A stretch of DNA of 51,974 nucleotides, taken from Acidobacteriaceae bacterium (lineage in GTDB: Bacteria; Acidobacteriota; Terriglobia; Terriglobales; Acidobacteriaceae). The notes under the pieces were generated by a model, which saw only the letters and a list, made by a program, of their open reading frames with translations, was not told the DNA's origin and ran no database searches. Shown piece after piece: positions 24,424 to 34,026 of the stretch. Location of the stretch: assembly GCA_003170825.1 (NCBI GenBank), contig PMYL01000036.1:1-51974 (forward strand). The letters are read 5' to 3'. The position numbers and the translations under genes are program-made. The stretch's first letter is position 1. The number at the start of each line of letters is the position of its first letter.

Positions 24424-26486
24424 AGATGGCCTCCCTTCAGCGCCGGCTCAGTGGGAGTAGATCGCGCCGCGGGCATGCGCAAAGCAGCAGTCGCCGGGCT
24501 CAAGCTGGGAACCAGCGCCACCAGCGTGCCGAAGACCAGCACCGCCAGCCCGGCCCAGATCCAGCCCACCAGCGGATTCAGAAACGCCTTGATAATCGGC
24601 TGCCCGCTGTCGGGATTTGTGCCTTCATACACCACATACAGGTCCCAGGCGGGAGTCGAATGGATCGCCACCATGGTCTGCGGCTGTTCGCTGGCCAGAT
24701 AAACCCGCTTCTCCGGCGTCATCTGGAACTGCTTCTTGCCGCCCTTGAAGACGTCCAGCAAGGCGTACTCGGAGTTGTAGTTGGCGTTCGAATCCTGCGT
24801 AAAGCCGACGCACTCCAGCGTGTAAGGACCGATCGCCAGCTTGTCGTGCAACCCCAACTCGCTCTCCACATTGCGATTGAAGGCCGAGCCGGCCAGCCCC
24901 ACTACGATAATCACCACGCCGATATGGATGATGTAGCCCCCATACCGCCGCGTGTTGCGGCGCGTCAGCAGCCACGTAGCCACAACCAGGTTGCGCCTGG
25001 TCTGGCGCGAAATGACCCCGGCCCCGCGCAGAAACTCGCTCAGAATGGCGGTAAGCACGCCCGCGCTCACCGCAAAGGCCACCAGCGCGTAGAAGTTGCC
25101 GGTGTCGAACGCGCCGTCTTTCCACGGCCGCACGCCCACGGCAAGGCAGACGAACACGGTAGCCCAAAGAGCGATCGTCGGCAGCACAAAGTTCCGCCGA
25201 ATGCTCTTGAACGACGTCGCCCGCCACGGCAGCAGCGGTCCTACGCCGGTCAAAAACAGCAGAAACAGGCCGATCGGCACGGCCACGCGGTTATACCACG
25301 GAGCGCCCACCGTGACCTTGTTGCCCACTACGTATTCCGAGAGGATCGGGAAGAGCGTGCCCCACAGAATCACGAAGCAGGCCGTCAGCAGCACCAGATT
25401 GTTGAACAGAAAGCTCGACTCGCGGCTCACCAGCGACTCCAGATGGTGTTCGCTCTTCAGGTGGCTGCGCTGCAAGACGTACGTGAAGATGCACACCGCC
25501 AGCACAATCCCCATGAAGATCGCAAACCAGGTGCCGATGGGCGACTCCGCAAACGCGTGTACAGAACTCACCAGCCCCGCGCGGGTCAGCAGCGTTCCCA
25601 GCATCGTCAGCAGGAAGGTCGAGAAGATGAGCCACACGTCCCAGCTCTTCATCATGCCCTTCTTCTCCTGCATCATCACGGAGTGCAAAAACGCCGTTCC
25701 CGTCAGCCAGGGCATGAAGCTCGCATTCTCCACCGGGTCCCATCCCCAGTAGCCGCCCCAGCCCAGCACCGCGTAGGCCCAGTGCATGCCCAGGAAGATG
25801 CCGGCGGTCAGAAACAGCCAGGTCACCATGGTCCACACGCGCGTCACCTTGATCCATTTCTCGCCGGGGTAGCGCATCATCAGCGCTCCCAGGGCAAACG
25901 CGAAGGGAACCGAGAAGCCCACGTAACCCAAATAGAGCATCGGCGGATGAATCACCATCTCCGGGTACTGGAGCAGCGGATTCAGCCCATTGCCGTCGTC
26001 CGGAATGGCTACCTGCAGCAGCGCGAACGGCGGCGCGGCAAAGCACAGCACTGCCAGGAAAAACACCTGGATTCCGGCCAGAATCGTGCCCGCGTAGGCG
26101 TACAGCTTCACGTCGGTCTTGTGCGTCAGCCGCAGCACAAACCCATACATCGCCAGCAGCCACGCCCACAGCAGCAGCGAGCCTTCCTGGCCGCTCCACA
26201 GCGCGGAAAATTTATACGCTCCGGGCAGGGCGCGGTTCGAGTGCTCCGTGATGTAGGCGATGGAAAAATCGTTGGCAAAAACCGACCAGACCAAGGCGAA
26301 GGCGGCCGCCGTGACGGCCACAAACCCCGCGATCCCAGCCCGGCGCGCCGTATCGGCCAGCCGCTCAGGCGAGATTGCGGCCGGCTGTCCGGTCGCAATC
26401 AGCCGCAGCGCCAGAGCCCCAGCCAGCAGATTGTAGGCGGCCAGCGCCAAGGCGATAAGAAGAGCAAAACTGCCAAACGCTGCCAT
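24420..26486 (-). CDS. ccmF: Cytochrome c heme lyase subunit CcmF
   Basis: 688 aa, near the expected length of 630-690. About fifteen membrane helices are seen. The WWD heme-binding domain is WGGYWGWDPVENASFMPWL. His residues flank it in TM segments, and there is a large C-terminal periplasmic domain. CcmF transfers heme to apocytochrome c with CcmH. In the window it is followed by ccmH, the ccmI-like gene and the carboxypeptidase-like gene. ccmA-E and ccmG are not present here. Confidence 0.94.
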   Translation of the reverse strand: MAAFGSFALLIALALAAYNLLAGALALRLIATGQPAAISPERLADTARRAGIAGFVAVTAAAFALVWSVFANDFSIAYITEHSNRALPGAYKFSALWSGQEGSLLLWAWLLAMYGFVLRLTHKTDVKLYAYAGTILAGIQVFFLAVLCFAAPPFALLQVAIPDDGNGLNPLLQYPEMVIHPPMLYLGYVGFSVPFAFALGALMMRYPGEKWIKVTRVWTMVTWLFLTAGIFLGMHWAYAVLGWGGYWGWDPVENASFMPWLTGTAFLHSVMMQEKKGMMKSWDVWLIFSTFLLTMLGTLLTRAGLVSSVHAFAESPIGTWFAIFMGIVLAVCIFTYVLQRSHLKSEHHLESLVSRESSFLFNNLVLLTACFVILWGTLFPILSEYVVGNKVTVGAPWYNRVAVPIGLFLLFLTGVGPLLPWRATSFKSIRRNFVLPTIALWATVFVCLAVGVRPWKDGAFDTGNFYALVAFAVSAGVLTAILSEFLRGAGVISRQTRRNLVVATWLLTRRNTRRYGGYIIHIGVVIIVVGLAGSAFNRNVESELGLHDKLAIGPYTLECVGFTQDSNANYNSEYALLDVFKGGKKQFQMTPEKRVYLASEQPQTMVAIHSTPAWDLYVVYEGTNPDSGQPIIKAFLNPLVGWIWAGLAVLVFGTLVALVPSLSPATAALRMPAARSTPTEPALKGGHL

Positions 26487-26642
26487 TCAGACTCCATGAT
26501 GATTCTCGCACGCGGGCGGGGAGCCAGATGGCCTCCCAACGAGGGTATTCTCAATCCATCATAGGCTTTCGGCGTGTGATCTGGCTCACACCTTGGGTGG
26601 AGATTGAGACGGGAGCTTTGCGGAGAGGGGAAGATCTGCCCG

Positions 26643-27023
26643 TCAGACCGTCTGTTGTTCGCTTTGTGCAAGCAGTTGGCCGGCGAGTGCCAGCATCTCG
26701 TCGGTCGCGAAGGGCCTTGGCAGAAAGCACACGCCATCGCTGGAGTAATCGCCTGCCGCTTCGCTGCCGTTGCCCAGCACCAGGACCGGCACGTTGGGCA
26801 GCCGCTCATGCAGCTCGGCCACAAACACCGGTCCGCCAATCCCCGGCATGTGCAGCCCGGAGATCACCAGCCCGAGATTCCCGGCAAACAGGGGCTGCTC
26901 CACCAGGCAAAGAGCCTCGGCGGCATCGCCAACCCGCTGCACGTCGTGGAATCGCCGCTCCAGAACCGACTTGCGCAGGAACGCCTGGAGCGGATCGTTG
27001 TCCACCAATAAGATGATTGCCAT
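26643..27023 (-). CDS. Receiver-domain protein without the phospho-acceptor Asp
   Basis: 126 aa, a stand-alone receiver domain. The acidic pocket begins IILLVDND (D8, N9, D10). The expected Asp at the end of beta 3 is replaced: LVISGLHMPG shows G56 where D is normal. Near the end LPRPF has R103 in place of the usual Lys. Such a protein probably cannot be phosphorylated in the normal way and may act as a binding or structural module. It lies alone between ccmF and uvrB; no kinase is adjacent. Confidence 0.8.
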   Translation of the reverse strand: MAIILLVDNDPLQAFLRKSVLERRFHDVQRVGDAAEALCLVEQPLFAGNLGLVISGLHMPGIGGPVFVAELHERLPNVPVLVLGNGSEAAGDYSSDGVCFLPRPFATDEMLALAGQLLAQSEQQTV

Positions 27024-27243
27024 GCGTCCCCGAATCCCCGCGCCCCGTGCGATGGACGGGCGCTATATTTACTAACTGAGCAACTAGGATGTTACGAAAC
27101 CCGGTCCGGTTGCCCGCAAGGGCTGTTTTATAGCCCCCATGAACCGAGACCCCCTAAATCGAGGGATGCTGCCGGGGGATGCCGCGAGGGAGTGGTGCAA
27201 CGGCGTTCTGGCAGCCGGATCGGGACCGGGCTCGCCGGGGCTC

Positions 27244-29235
27244 TTACCCGAACAGGAACTCCTTGTCGCGCAGCTCCTTGATGGTGTCGCGGAGGCGGGC
27301 GGCTTTCTCGAACTCGAACTTGCGGGCGGCGGCGCGCATGTCGGCTTCCAGGCGGACAATATGAGCGTCAAGGTCCGCCTGGGAGCGGAGTTCGGGCAGC
27401 CCCGCCGTCTCTTCCTCGGCCACGTCGCCGTACTCGGCCTTCAGAATCGAGGCCAGCCCCATATCCATTTTGTTGATAATCGACTGCGGCGTAATCCCAT
27501 TTTCCTCGTTGTAGGCGCGCTGAATCCTCCGCCGGCGGTCGGTCTCGTCCATGGCCCGCCGCATCGAGTCGGTGATGCGGTCCGCATAGAGAATGGCGCG
27601 GCCCTCGATGTGCCGCGAGGCGCGGCCCATGGTCTGAATCAGCGAACCCGCCGAGCGCAGAAAACCCTCCTTGTCCGCGTCCAGAATGGCCACCAGCGAG
27701 ACCTCGGGCAGGTCCAGGCCTTCTCGAAGTAAATTGATGCCGATCAGCACGTCGAACTCGCCCTTGCGCAGGCCGGCCAGCAGCTTCACCCGTTCCAGCG
27801 TTTCGATCTCCGAGTGAAGATAGCGGCAGCGGACTCCAACTTCCGAATAGTAGCCGGCCAGGTCCTCGGACATGCGCTTGGTCAGCGTGGTCACCAGCAC
27901 GCGCTCGTTGCGCTTGGCCCGGTCGCGAATCTCCCCCAGCAGGTCGTCGATCTGCCCCTTCACCGGGCGAATCTCCACCTCCGGGTCAACCAGGCCCGTG
28001 GGGCGGATCACCTGCTCGACCACCACCCCGGCCGAGCGCGTCAGTTCATACGGCCCCGGCGTTGCCGAAACGTAAATCGCCTGCTGCACGCGGTTCTCAA
28101 ACTCCTCGAACTTCAGCGGCCGGTTGTCCATCGCCGAGGGCAGCCGGAAGCCGTAGTCCACGAGGTTCTGCTTGCGGCTGCGGTCCCCGAACCACATCCC
28201 GTGCACCTGCGGAATGGTCGCGTGGCTCTCGTCCACAAAGAGCAGAAAATCGCGGGGAAAGTAATCCAGCAGCGTCGGCGGAGGCTCGCCCGGCAGGCGC
28301 CCCGAAAAGTGCCGCGAATAGTTCTCGATCCCGTGGCAATAGCCCATGGACTTGATCATCTCCAGGTCGAAGCGCGTCCGCTGGTGGATGCGCTGCGCCT
28401 CGACCATGCGGCCCTGCGACTCAAGCTCGGGCACCCAGGCGTTCAACTCCGCCACAATCGAGTCGATGGCCTCGGCGCGGCGCTCCGGCTGCACCACATA
28501 GTGGCTCTTGGGATAGATCGGCAGCCGCGAGTACTTCTGCTTGACCGTCCCGAAGAGCGGGTCAATTTGAGAGAGGCTCTCGATCTCGTCGCCGAAGAGC
28601 TCGATGCGGTAGGCCGTCTCGTCGTAAGTAGGGAAGACCTCGATCACGTCGCCGCGCACGCGGAAGGTCCCGCGCCGGAAGTCCGTGTCGTTGCGCTCGT
28701 AGAGGATTTCGACCAGCCGCCGCGTAATGTCCTGGCGGCTGATGCGCTGGCCCTTTTCCAGCAGCAGCAACATTCCAAAGTAAGCCTCCGGCGAGCCCAG
28801 GCCGTAGATGCAGCTCACCGAGCTGACAATGATCGAGTCCCGCCGCTCGAACAGGCTGCGCGTGGCCGAGAGGCGCAGCTTGTCCAGCTCCTCGTTGATC
28901 GTCGCTTCCTTCTCGATATACAGGTCGCCGGCCGGAATGTAGGCCTCCGGCTGGTAGTAGTCGTAGTAGCTGACAAAGTATTCGACCGCATTGCCGGGGA
29001 AGAACTGCTTGAACTCGTGATAAAGCTGGGCGGCGAGGGTTTTGTTGTGCGCCAGGATCAGCGCCGGCCGGTTGGACTGCTCGATGATCTTGGCCATGGT
29101 GAAGGTCTTGCCGGAGCCGGTGACGCCCAACAGCACCTGGTGCTTCTCGCCCGCCGCAAGGCCCGACATCAGCTCGGCAATGGCCCGCGGCTGATCCCCC
29201 CTCGGCTTATAGCTGGTCACCAGTTGAAAGTCCAT
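27244..29235 (-). CDS. uvrB: Excinuclease ABC subunit UvrB
   Basis: 663 aa, the normal length. It is the DNA damage-verifying helicase of UvrABC nucleotide excision repair. Walker A is GVTGSGKT at 38-45; the beta-hairpin region near [16 protein letters not shown] box VDESHAT, motif VI (QTMGRASRH) and a C-terminal UVR motif ([21 protein letters not shown]; positions about 627-650) are all present. uvrA and uvrC are elsewhere. Neighbours are a receiver gene and a repeat-rich intergenic region. Confidence 0.97.
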   Translation of the reverse strand: MDFQLVTSYKPRGDQPRAIAELMSGLAAGEKHQVLLGVTGSGKTFTMAKIIEQSNRPALILAHNKTLAAQLYHEFKQFFPGNAVEYFVSYYDYYQPEAYIPAGDLYIEKEATINEELDKLRLSATRSLFERRDSIIVSSVSCIYGLGSPEAYFGMLLLLEKGQRISRQDITRRLVEILYERNDTDFRRGTFRVRGDVIEVFPTYDETAYRIELFGDEIESLSQIDPLFGTVKQKYSRLPIYPKSHYVVQPERRAEAIDSIVAELNAWVPELESQGRMVEAQRIHQRTRFDLEMIKSMGYCHGIENYSRHFSGRLPGEPPPTLLDYFPRDFLLFVDESHATIPQVHGMWFGDRSRKQNLVDYGFRLPSAMDNRPLKFEEFENRVQQAIYVSATPGPYELTRSAGVVVEQVIRPTGLVDPEVEIRPVKGQIDDLLGEIRDRAKRNERVLVTTLTKRMSEDLAGYYSEVGVRCRYLHSEIETLERVKLLAGLRKGEFDVLIGINLLREGLDLPEVSLVAILDADKEGFLRSAGSLIQTMGRASRHIEGRAILYADRITDSMRRAMDETDRRRRIQRAYNEENGITPQSIINKMDMGLASILKAEYGDVAEEETAGLPELRSQADLDAHIVRLEADMRAAARKFEFEKAARLRDTIKELRDKEFLFG

Positions 29236-29310
29236 GCAGAGATTATACGCGAAGAGCGAAAAGTTGGCGAAGATGGCAGGGAGTAGGGACTAGGGATTAG
29301 GGATTAGGGA

Positions 29311-29439
29311 CTAGTGCTTTGGCTGTGTAATTTGGTAATTGCTCCTGGACAAGTGCGGGCGCGGACGCCCGCACGACAGCCGGTCTGGAGACCGGCGCTA
29401 CATCCCTTGCATTACACAATCACGCGGCCTCGGTACTAG
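29311..29439. mobile_element. MITE-like element, copy 1 (129 bp)
   Basis: Begins CTAGTGCTTTGGCTGTG and ends CGCGGCCTCGGTACTAG, nearly identical to 42081-42209 apart from a short internal stretch (CATCCCTTGC versus CATTCCAGAA). Near the ends TGTGTAAT and ATTACACA are inverted. Internal palindromes are GCGGGCGC/GCGCCCGC-like and CCGGTCTGGAGACCGG. Bounding CTAG could be a target duplication. No ORF. Lies in the uvrB to OLD-like intergenic DNA. Confidence 0.8.
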
Positions 29440-30046
29440 GGACTAGGGACTACGGGGCAGGGAAAGCTAAGTTGCGTATATAGACCTGCAGGTCGTCGCG
29501 TATTTGCGCAAACAGCCCGACAAAAGAGCGCGGTTCTGTAGGCCCGCAGTCCGGCTAAGGAGCGTATTGGTTTTCAAAGCGAGAAAACGGCGGGCCGCAG
29601 GTGGACGGAAAAAGGGGGAAATGTGGGGTTATGAGCCGGCCAAAAGTTGAAAAACAGGCGCAAAATGGGCTGTTTTTGGTCGTTTTTTGGCGTTTTTGCC
29701 GCATTTTTAGCGTGTTTTGAGGCCGGACCGGGAGGGATTGGGGTGGTTTTGACCTCAGAGGCTCACGCCATAGGCACGGTGAGGTTTGCCGGTCGCTCGG
29801 GACTTTGGTGGCCGCGAGGGTGTTCCTGATTACTAATCGGCCTTTCGGCGCATAAACTATTCTCAATGAGTGCTAAGGGCTGTTCCCGTCGATTGAGAGC
29901 TGGAAATGGCACCCGAAGGGTGGGCACCCAATTCAGTAGGACCCGAAGGGTGGGCCACCCGCCGCGATGAAACCGGCGCAAGGATGGGGCACCCGTAGCG
30001 TATCGCCAACAAAAAGGTGGGCCACCCGCCCCCTGGAGATCTCAAC
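29440..30046. repeat. Intergenic region with simple and GTGGGCCACCC-type repeats
   Basis: Contains an AT-rich stretch 29640-29720 of TTTTTGG-type repeats, then three to four copies of ACCCGAAGGGTGGG/GTGGGCCACCC between 29907 and 30028. I see no supported gene. The ribosome site GGAG for the OLD-like gene lies at 30034-30037. Confidence 0.55.
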
Positions 30047-31729
30047 ATGAAACCCAGCGTATGGATAAGCAGAATTACCTTCAGCGACGGAAGCGTCGTC
30101 GAGATGGACCGCAGCGATGTGGTAATAATCGTGGGTCCAAATAACGGTGGAAAGAGCGAAACGCTCCGCGCAATCGCGGGAAAGCTCGCCGATGCTGATA
30201 GGTCGAGCCCGGTCGTCCGAGCGATCTCATATCAGAAAGAGGGCTCGCACGAAGAGGTGGTGTCATGGCTACAGTCCATGACATGGGCAACGGCCACGAT
30301 TCTAGGCGAAAAATTCCAGCTGCTGGGAAAATTCGTCGAACGAAGTCACATCGAGATGTGGTGGAAAAAAGAACGCGGAATGGGCAGCTCATTGTCCGGC
30401 TTCTTTTGCACCCTCCTCAACGCGGAGGAGAGGCTCGGAGCCGCCAATCCGCCCGACAACGTCGCCATAACCATTGATGGACCCAAGCATCCGATTCACT
30501 TCCTCCAGTGGAACGACTCGGTCGAGAAGCGAATCAGCGATTATTTCGAGAGAGCGTTTGGGACCGGAATAGTCGTCCACCGCAACGCCGGCAAAATCGT
30601 TCCGATTCTCGTTGGGAAGGCACCGCAAGTACAGCCCGGGAAAGACCGACAAAGTATCGAATACGTTCGAGATTTGGAGAAGCTGCCGCCAGTTCAAACC
30701 CAGGGCGATGGAATGCGAAGCTTTCTCGGAGTTTTGCTGTTCACAGCAGTAGGTTCTGAGCCAATCCTGCTTATTGATGAACCGGAGGCCTTCCTCCACC
30801 CGCCCCAAGCGAGACATCTTGGCGACTTTCTAGTCAATGAAACCGGTGCCGAGCGGCAACTCTTCGTCGCAACACACAGCGGCGATGTTCTGCGCGGCGC
30901 GCTCGACTCCGAAAATCACCGAGTCCGTGTCCTGAGGCTCCGACGCGAGGGCGATGTGAACATTGCGCGAGAGCTGAGCAATGCCCAGATATCCCAGTTA
31001 TGGAGTGATTCGCTTCTTCGCTACTCGAACATTCTGGACGGCCTGTTTCACGAACGCGTAATCCTCTGCGAGAGCGATTCAGATTGCCGCTTCTACTCGG
31101 CAATTACGGATGCGATATTTGAATCCGGCGGCGACCGTCGACCAGACATTATGTTCACACACTGCGGAGGAAAGCAACGCTTGCCCTTGATCATCCGCTC
31201 CCTTAGGGGACTGGAGGTGCCAATCTCAATTGTCACAGATTTTGATGTACTCAATGCAGAGAGTCCGCTGATGGAGATCGTCGAGGCGGCGGGGGGACAA
31301 TGGAAGGATGTCAAACCTGACTGGAAGGTCGTAAAGAAGGCGATTGATGACAAAAAGCCCGAACTCAGCACCGGAGAGGTCAGAAGGGAAATCGAATCGG
31401 CACTAAGTACCATCACGGGGCACGTAATCCCGGAAGCGACGAAAAAGACCATTCAAGATGCACTGAGAGCATCGTCACCTTGGTCCACCGCCAAATCGGT
31501 TGGAATCGCGTTTGTACCGAGCGGAGACGCAAGCCAAGCGGCCAAAAACCTAATGAACACGCTTGAGCGCCTAGGCATCTTCGTCGTACCGGTGGGCGAG
31601 CTCGAAGGCTTCCTTAGGACAGAGAGTGGCCATGGGCCAATGTGGGTCGCCAATGCGCTAAAGAGGAATCTGAGGACCGACCCCGAGCTAGACGACGCTA
31701 AACAATTCATTCGCAAGATAATCCGCTAG
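30047..31729 (+). CDS. AAA-type ATPase with TOPRIM domain, OLD-family-like nuclease
   Basis: 560 aa from the ATG at 30047 (GGAG 8 nt upstream). The N-terminal ATPase has Walker A GPNNGGKSE at 30-38 and Walker B LLIDEPEAFLHP around 241-252, then THSGDVL. A TOPRIM-like segment follows near 338 with LCESDSDCRFY and later DFDVL near 397. This order is that of OLD family ATP-dependent nucleases, some of which are phage-defence proteins. No UvrD/Gab-type partner is next to it; downstream is repeat DNA. Lower GC than neighbours, consistent with transfer (inference). Confidence 0.8.
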   Translation: MKPSVWISRITFSDGSVVEMDRSDVVIIVGPNNGGKSETLRAIAGKLADADRSSPVVRAISYQKEGSHEEVVSWLQSMTWATATILGEKFQLLGKFVERSHIEMWWKKERGMGSSLSGFFCTLLNAEERLGAANPPDNVAITIDGPKHPIHFLQWNDSVEKRISDYFERAFGTGIVVHRNAGKIVPILVGKAPQVQPGKDRQSIEYVRDLEKLPPVQTQGDGMRSFLGVLLFTAVGSEPILLIDEPEAFLHPPQARHLGDFLVNETGAERQLFVATHSGDVLRGALDSENHRVRVLRLRREGDVNIARELSNAQISQLWSDSLLRYSNILDGLFHERVILCESDSDCRFYSAITDAIFESGGDRRPDIMFTHCGGKQRLPLIIRSLRGLEVPISIVTDFDVLNAESPLMEIVEAAGGQWKDVKPDWKVVKKAIDDKKPELSTGEVRREIESALSTITGHVIPEATKKTIQDALRASSPWSTAKSVGIAFVPSGDASQAAKNLMNTLERLGIFVVPVGELEGFLRTESGHGPMWVANALKRNLRTDPELDDAKQFIRKIIR

Positions 31730-32195
31730 GCTGTTGCTGGGAAACCACAACCCTCATCTCCGCCCTGAGCCTGCCGAAGGCGTCTGCCCCACCGCAGGTG
31801 GTTGCCGAACATATCCCTCCGCCGGCGCACAATGGGAAGAGAGCGAGACCCCCTCCGACAGGCTCAGGGCAGGCTTTGAAACCCGGCCTCAGGGGCAGGC
31901 TTTGAAGCCGTGCCGCAGGGGCTAAAGCCCGGATTCATTTTGGAGCAATTTACGGCACGACTGAAGTCGTGCCCTGATACAACGCCGGCGTTTTTCAGCG
32001 CATGCCGGCAAAGGCCTTCCCTCCGGGGCTAAAGCCCGCGCCGATTTTGCTGGCGTTATGCGGGGGTTGAAACCCCCGCCTCCCTCCGGATCGTAATGCC
32101 TGGTCTGAGCGCGGTTGGGGTCCGTGGTTTCCCAGGCCCCGTCCGCTGCGGCGGACGAGACCTGGGGCACCCGGCATTTTGCCGGGGTTATTGGT
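31730..32195. repeat. Palindromic repeat cluster after the OLD-like gene
   Basis: Contains GCCTGCCCTGAGCC-type repeats (31740-31915), a family B copy with the hairpin arms GGCACGACT/AGTCGTGCC at 31954-31973, GGGGCTAAAGCCC at 32029-32038, and a family A copy at 32116-32172 (TGGTTTCCCAGG..CCTGGGGCACCC). No gene is supported in this stretch. Confidence 0.8.
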
Positions 32196-32501
32196 TCAGG
32201 CCCACTTCTTTCCCAGCGCTCCCAGGTCCGCACGACCGAGATCTTCGGGCGTCATGGCAATGCGGAATTTGACTTTGGCATTGAATTGAAGGAACCAGGG
32301 CTCAGCCAGTCTGGCAACATCGGAAGGGCCATCAAGATTGACCACAAAGATGCCGCCGCGGTGGCCTTCCCGTTCCGTGAAGTATGCGGATTCGGGTTTG
32401 ATGGCGTCGAGAATCTGGTGCATCTTCTCCCCCACCGTGCCGTTCCGGACCAAAGTGTTGAACGGTTCAATGGGGAATTGAACCAGCATGATCATGCGCA
32501 T
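32196..32501 (-). CDS. DUF3303-like small protein
   Basis: 101 aa from the ATG at 32501 (MRMIMLVQFPIEPFN), chosen because GGAGG lies about 6 nt upstream; other ATGs at 32495 and 32489 are in frame. Compact alpha/beta pattern with EREGHRGGIFVVNLDGPSDVARLAEPWF, resembling small ferredoxin-like dimeric proteins of the DUF3303 or antibiotic-monooxygenase type. Cytosolic. No neighbouring gene suggests a pathway. It sits as an island between repeat arrays. Confidence 0.65.
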   Translation of the reverse strand: MRMIMLVQFPIEPFNTLVRNGTVGEKMHQILDAIKPESAYFTEREGHRGGIFVVNLDGPSDVARLAEPWFLQFNAKVKFRIAMTPEDLGRADLGALGKKWA

Positions 32502-33256
32502 AAACGACCTCCAGGCGCCGAGGAATCGCGTTCTGGACGCGCCCGGCACAGCCCGAATTCTACCATGCGCATGGTGCCCCAGCTCCTCCGCTCCTTGCGG
32601 GAAATATCCCTCCGCCGGCGCGCAATGGGAACAGAGCGAGACCCCCTTCGACAGGCTCAACGGATAAGAGCAGACGCAGGTCCTTCGGCTTCGCTCAGGA
32701 GGCTTTCGACTCTGCTCAGGGGCCTTTGAAACCCGGCCGCAGGGGCTAAAGCCCACGTTTATTTGTTGCGTTTACGGCACGACTGAAGTCGTGCCCTGAC
32801 ACTAAGCGGCAGGTCGCGCCCTGAGACAAAGCCGGCGTTTTTCAGCGCATGCCGGCAAAGACCTTCCCTCCGGGGCTAAAGCCCGGGCTAATTATGTTGC
32901 ATTTGCGGCACCCTTCGACTGCGCTCAGGGCAGGCTTTGAAGTCGTGCCCTTTCAAGGCAGGCTGGCCGGGGTTTGTGGTTTCCCACCCTTCCGTTCGCT
33001 GCGGCGGACGGTAAGGATGGGGCACCCTCAGCTTTGTGGCTGGTTCAAAGCTGGTCCAGCCGCCAATTGACTTGGAGGGCTCTCGATGAGGCGGACAACG
33101 CAAGGACGGCAGAAAATCGTCTGGCTTTTCTGCCGCAAACGACGACTTTTTCGGCACAAGCATTACTCTGGTGTTGCAATCTACATTACGAAAGATACAA
33201 TTGCCTTGAACCGGCTCCGAAAAGGAGATTCCGGCTCATATCCCCAAGGAGGTACT
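32502..33256. repeat. Long palindromic repeat array
   Basis: Holds GCAGGTCCTTCGGCTTCGC repeats (32640-32720), family B hairpin at 32776-32795, GGGGCTAAAGCCC units at 32743 and 32872, and a family A copy at 32970-33028 (TTTCCCACCC..GGATGGGGCACCC). ORFs in it are repeat-derived and rejected. A promoter at 33174-33201 is the only gene-associated signal. Confidence 0.8.
33174..33201 (+). promoter_or_regulatory. Promoter for the three-repeat protein gene
   Basis: TTGCAA at 33174-33179 and TACAAT at 33196-33201, spaced 16 nt. TACAAT is close to the -10 consensus. The ATG at 33257 lies about 50 nt downstream, behind AAGGAGG. Confidence 0.45.
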
Positions 33257-33736
33257 ATGTCGCAATGGGTAGCACGCATCGGTGATGTTCTGTACCACAC
33301 GGTACGCATGGACAATGGCAGTGACAACGCACCTTGGCAGCACGGGTGGGGCAACGTCATGAGTCAGGTGGGCAACGCTCCGGCGCCGATCGCACAAATT
33401 GGTTGCGGAGCAGATACAGCAGGCAACTTGCAAATCGTAATCTGCACGGGCATCGGCAAGCTCTTTCATACCCTTCGGCATGCGGATGGGACCTGGCAGA
33501 ATTTCTGGGGCGATGTATTTGCGCACTCAGGGACCCCTCCGCAGGCGATCATAGATATGGCCTGCGGGCCGGGAACCGATAACACTTTCCAGATCGCGAT
33601 TCTGCTGGAGGACGGGAAGACGGTTCTGCACACTGTGCGGAACGGGGACGGCTCGTGGCAGAAGGCCTGGGGCAACGTGAACGGACACGTTGGCAATCTG
33701 CCTAGTGGTACTGTGGTGGAACTGGCCGGAGCTTAG
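33257..33736 (+). CDS. Protein of three tandem beta-propeller-like repeats
   Basis: 159 aa from ATG 33257, with AAGGAGG upstream. It is built of three units of about 50 residues: GDVLYHTVRMDNG..W..GWGNV, GKLFHTLRHADGTWQNFWGDV, and GKTVLHTVRNGDGSWQKAWGNV. Each has the order beta strand, Thr-Val/Leu-Arg, Gly/Asp, Trp. This is like single blades of tectonin/fucolectin-type propellers (inference). Three units are too few for a closed propeller, so oligomers are likely. No signal peptide is visible. Function unknown. Confidence 0.7.
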   Translation: MSQWVARIGDVLYHTVRMDNGSDNAPWQHGWGNVMSQVGNAPAPIAQIGCGADTAGNLQIVICTGIGKLFHTLRHADGTWQNFWGDVFAHSGTPPQAIIDMACGPGTDNTFQIAILLEDGKTVLHTVRNGDGSWQKAWGNVNGHVGNLPSGTVVELAGA

Positions 33737-34026
33737 GCCCGAACCAAGCCTGGGATGGTAAGTCTGCCCGGTCGCGGACAGACTTACATCCTCGCCCTTG
33801 ACGCGACACCGGACCGGCATCGAATTATTCATTTGTGCCAGATCACCGCCGGGTGCCCCAGGTCCTCCGCCGCGGCGGACCGCAGCGTGGACCTGGGAAA
33901 CCACAACCCTCATCTCCGCCCTGAGCCTGCCGAAGGCGTCTGCCCCACCGCAGGTGGTTGCCGAAAATATCCCTCCGCCGGCACCCAATGCCATGAGGCA
34001 GGTGGCTCCGGTGACGGGATGTTGAT
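33737..34026. repeat. Family A repeat and related palindromes
   Basis: 33850-33908 carries the palindromic GGGTGCCCCAGGTCC..GGACCTGGGAAACCAC unit; 33900-33990 repeats CCACAACCCTCATCTCCGCC-type sequence seen also at 31745. No gene supported. Confidence 0.7.

Noticed and set aside
24426..26564. 712-codon plus-strand frame opposite ccmF
   Set aside because: Antisense shadow; ccmF on the other strand has the WWD domain and membrane helices.
27814..29286. 490-codon frame opposite uvrB
   Set aside because: Antisense shadow; UvrB motifs are unambiguous.
29555..29866. 103-codon minus-strand frame between uvrB and the OLD-like gene
   Set aside because: Low-complexity, Pro/Arg/Lys-rich translation of AT-rich repeat DNA, with no ribosome site and no known pattern.
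29907..30030. CRISPR array suspected from regularly repeated ACCCGAAGGGTGGG units
   Set aside because: Only three or four units, unequal spacing, repeats are themselves short palindromes of a genome-wide intergenic type and no cas genes are in the window.
32849..33070. 73-codon frame in the repeat array
   Set aside because: Made wholly of repeat units (GCCGGCAAAG, TTCGACTGCGCTCAGG) and present only because these lack stops in one frame.
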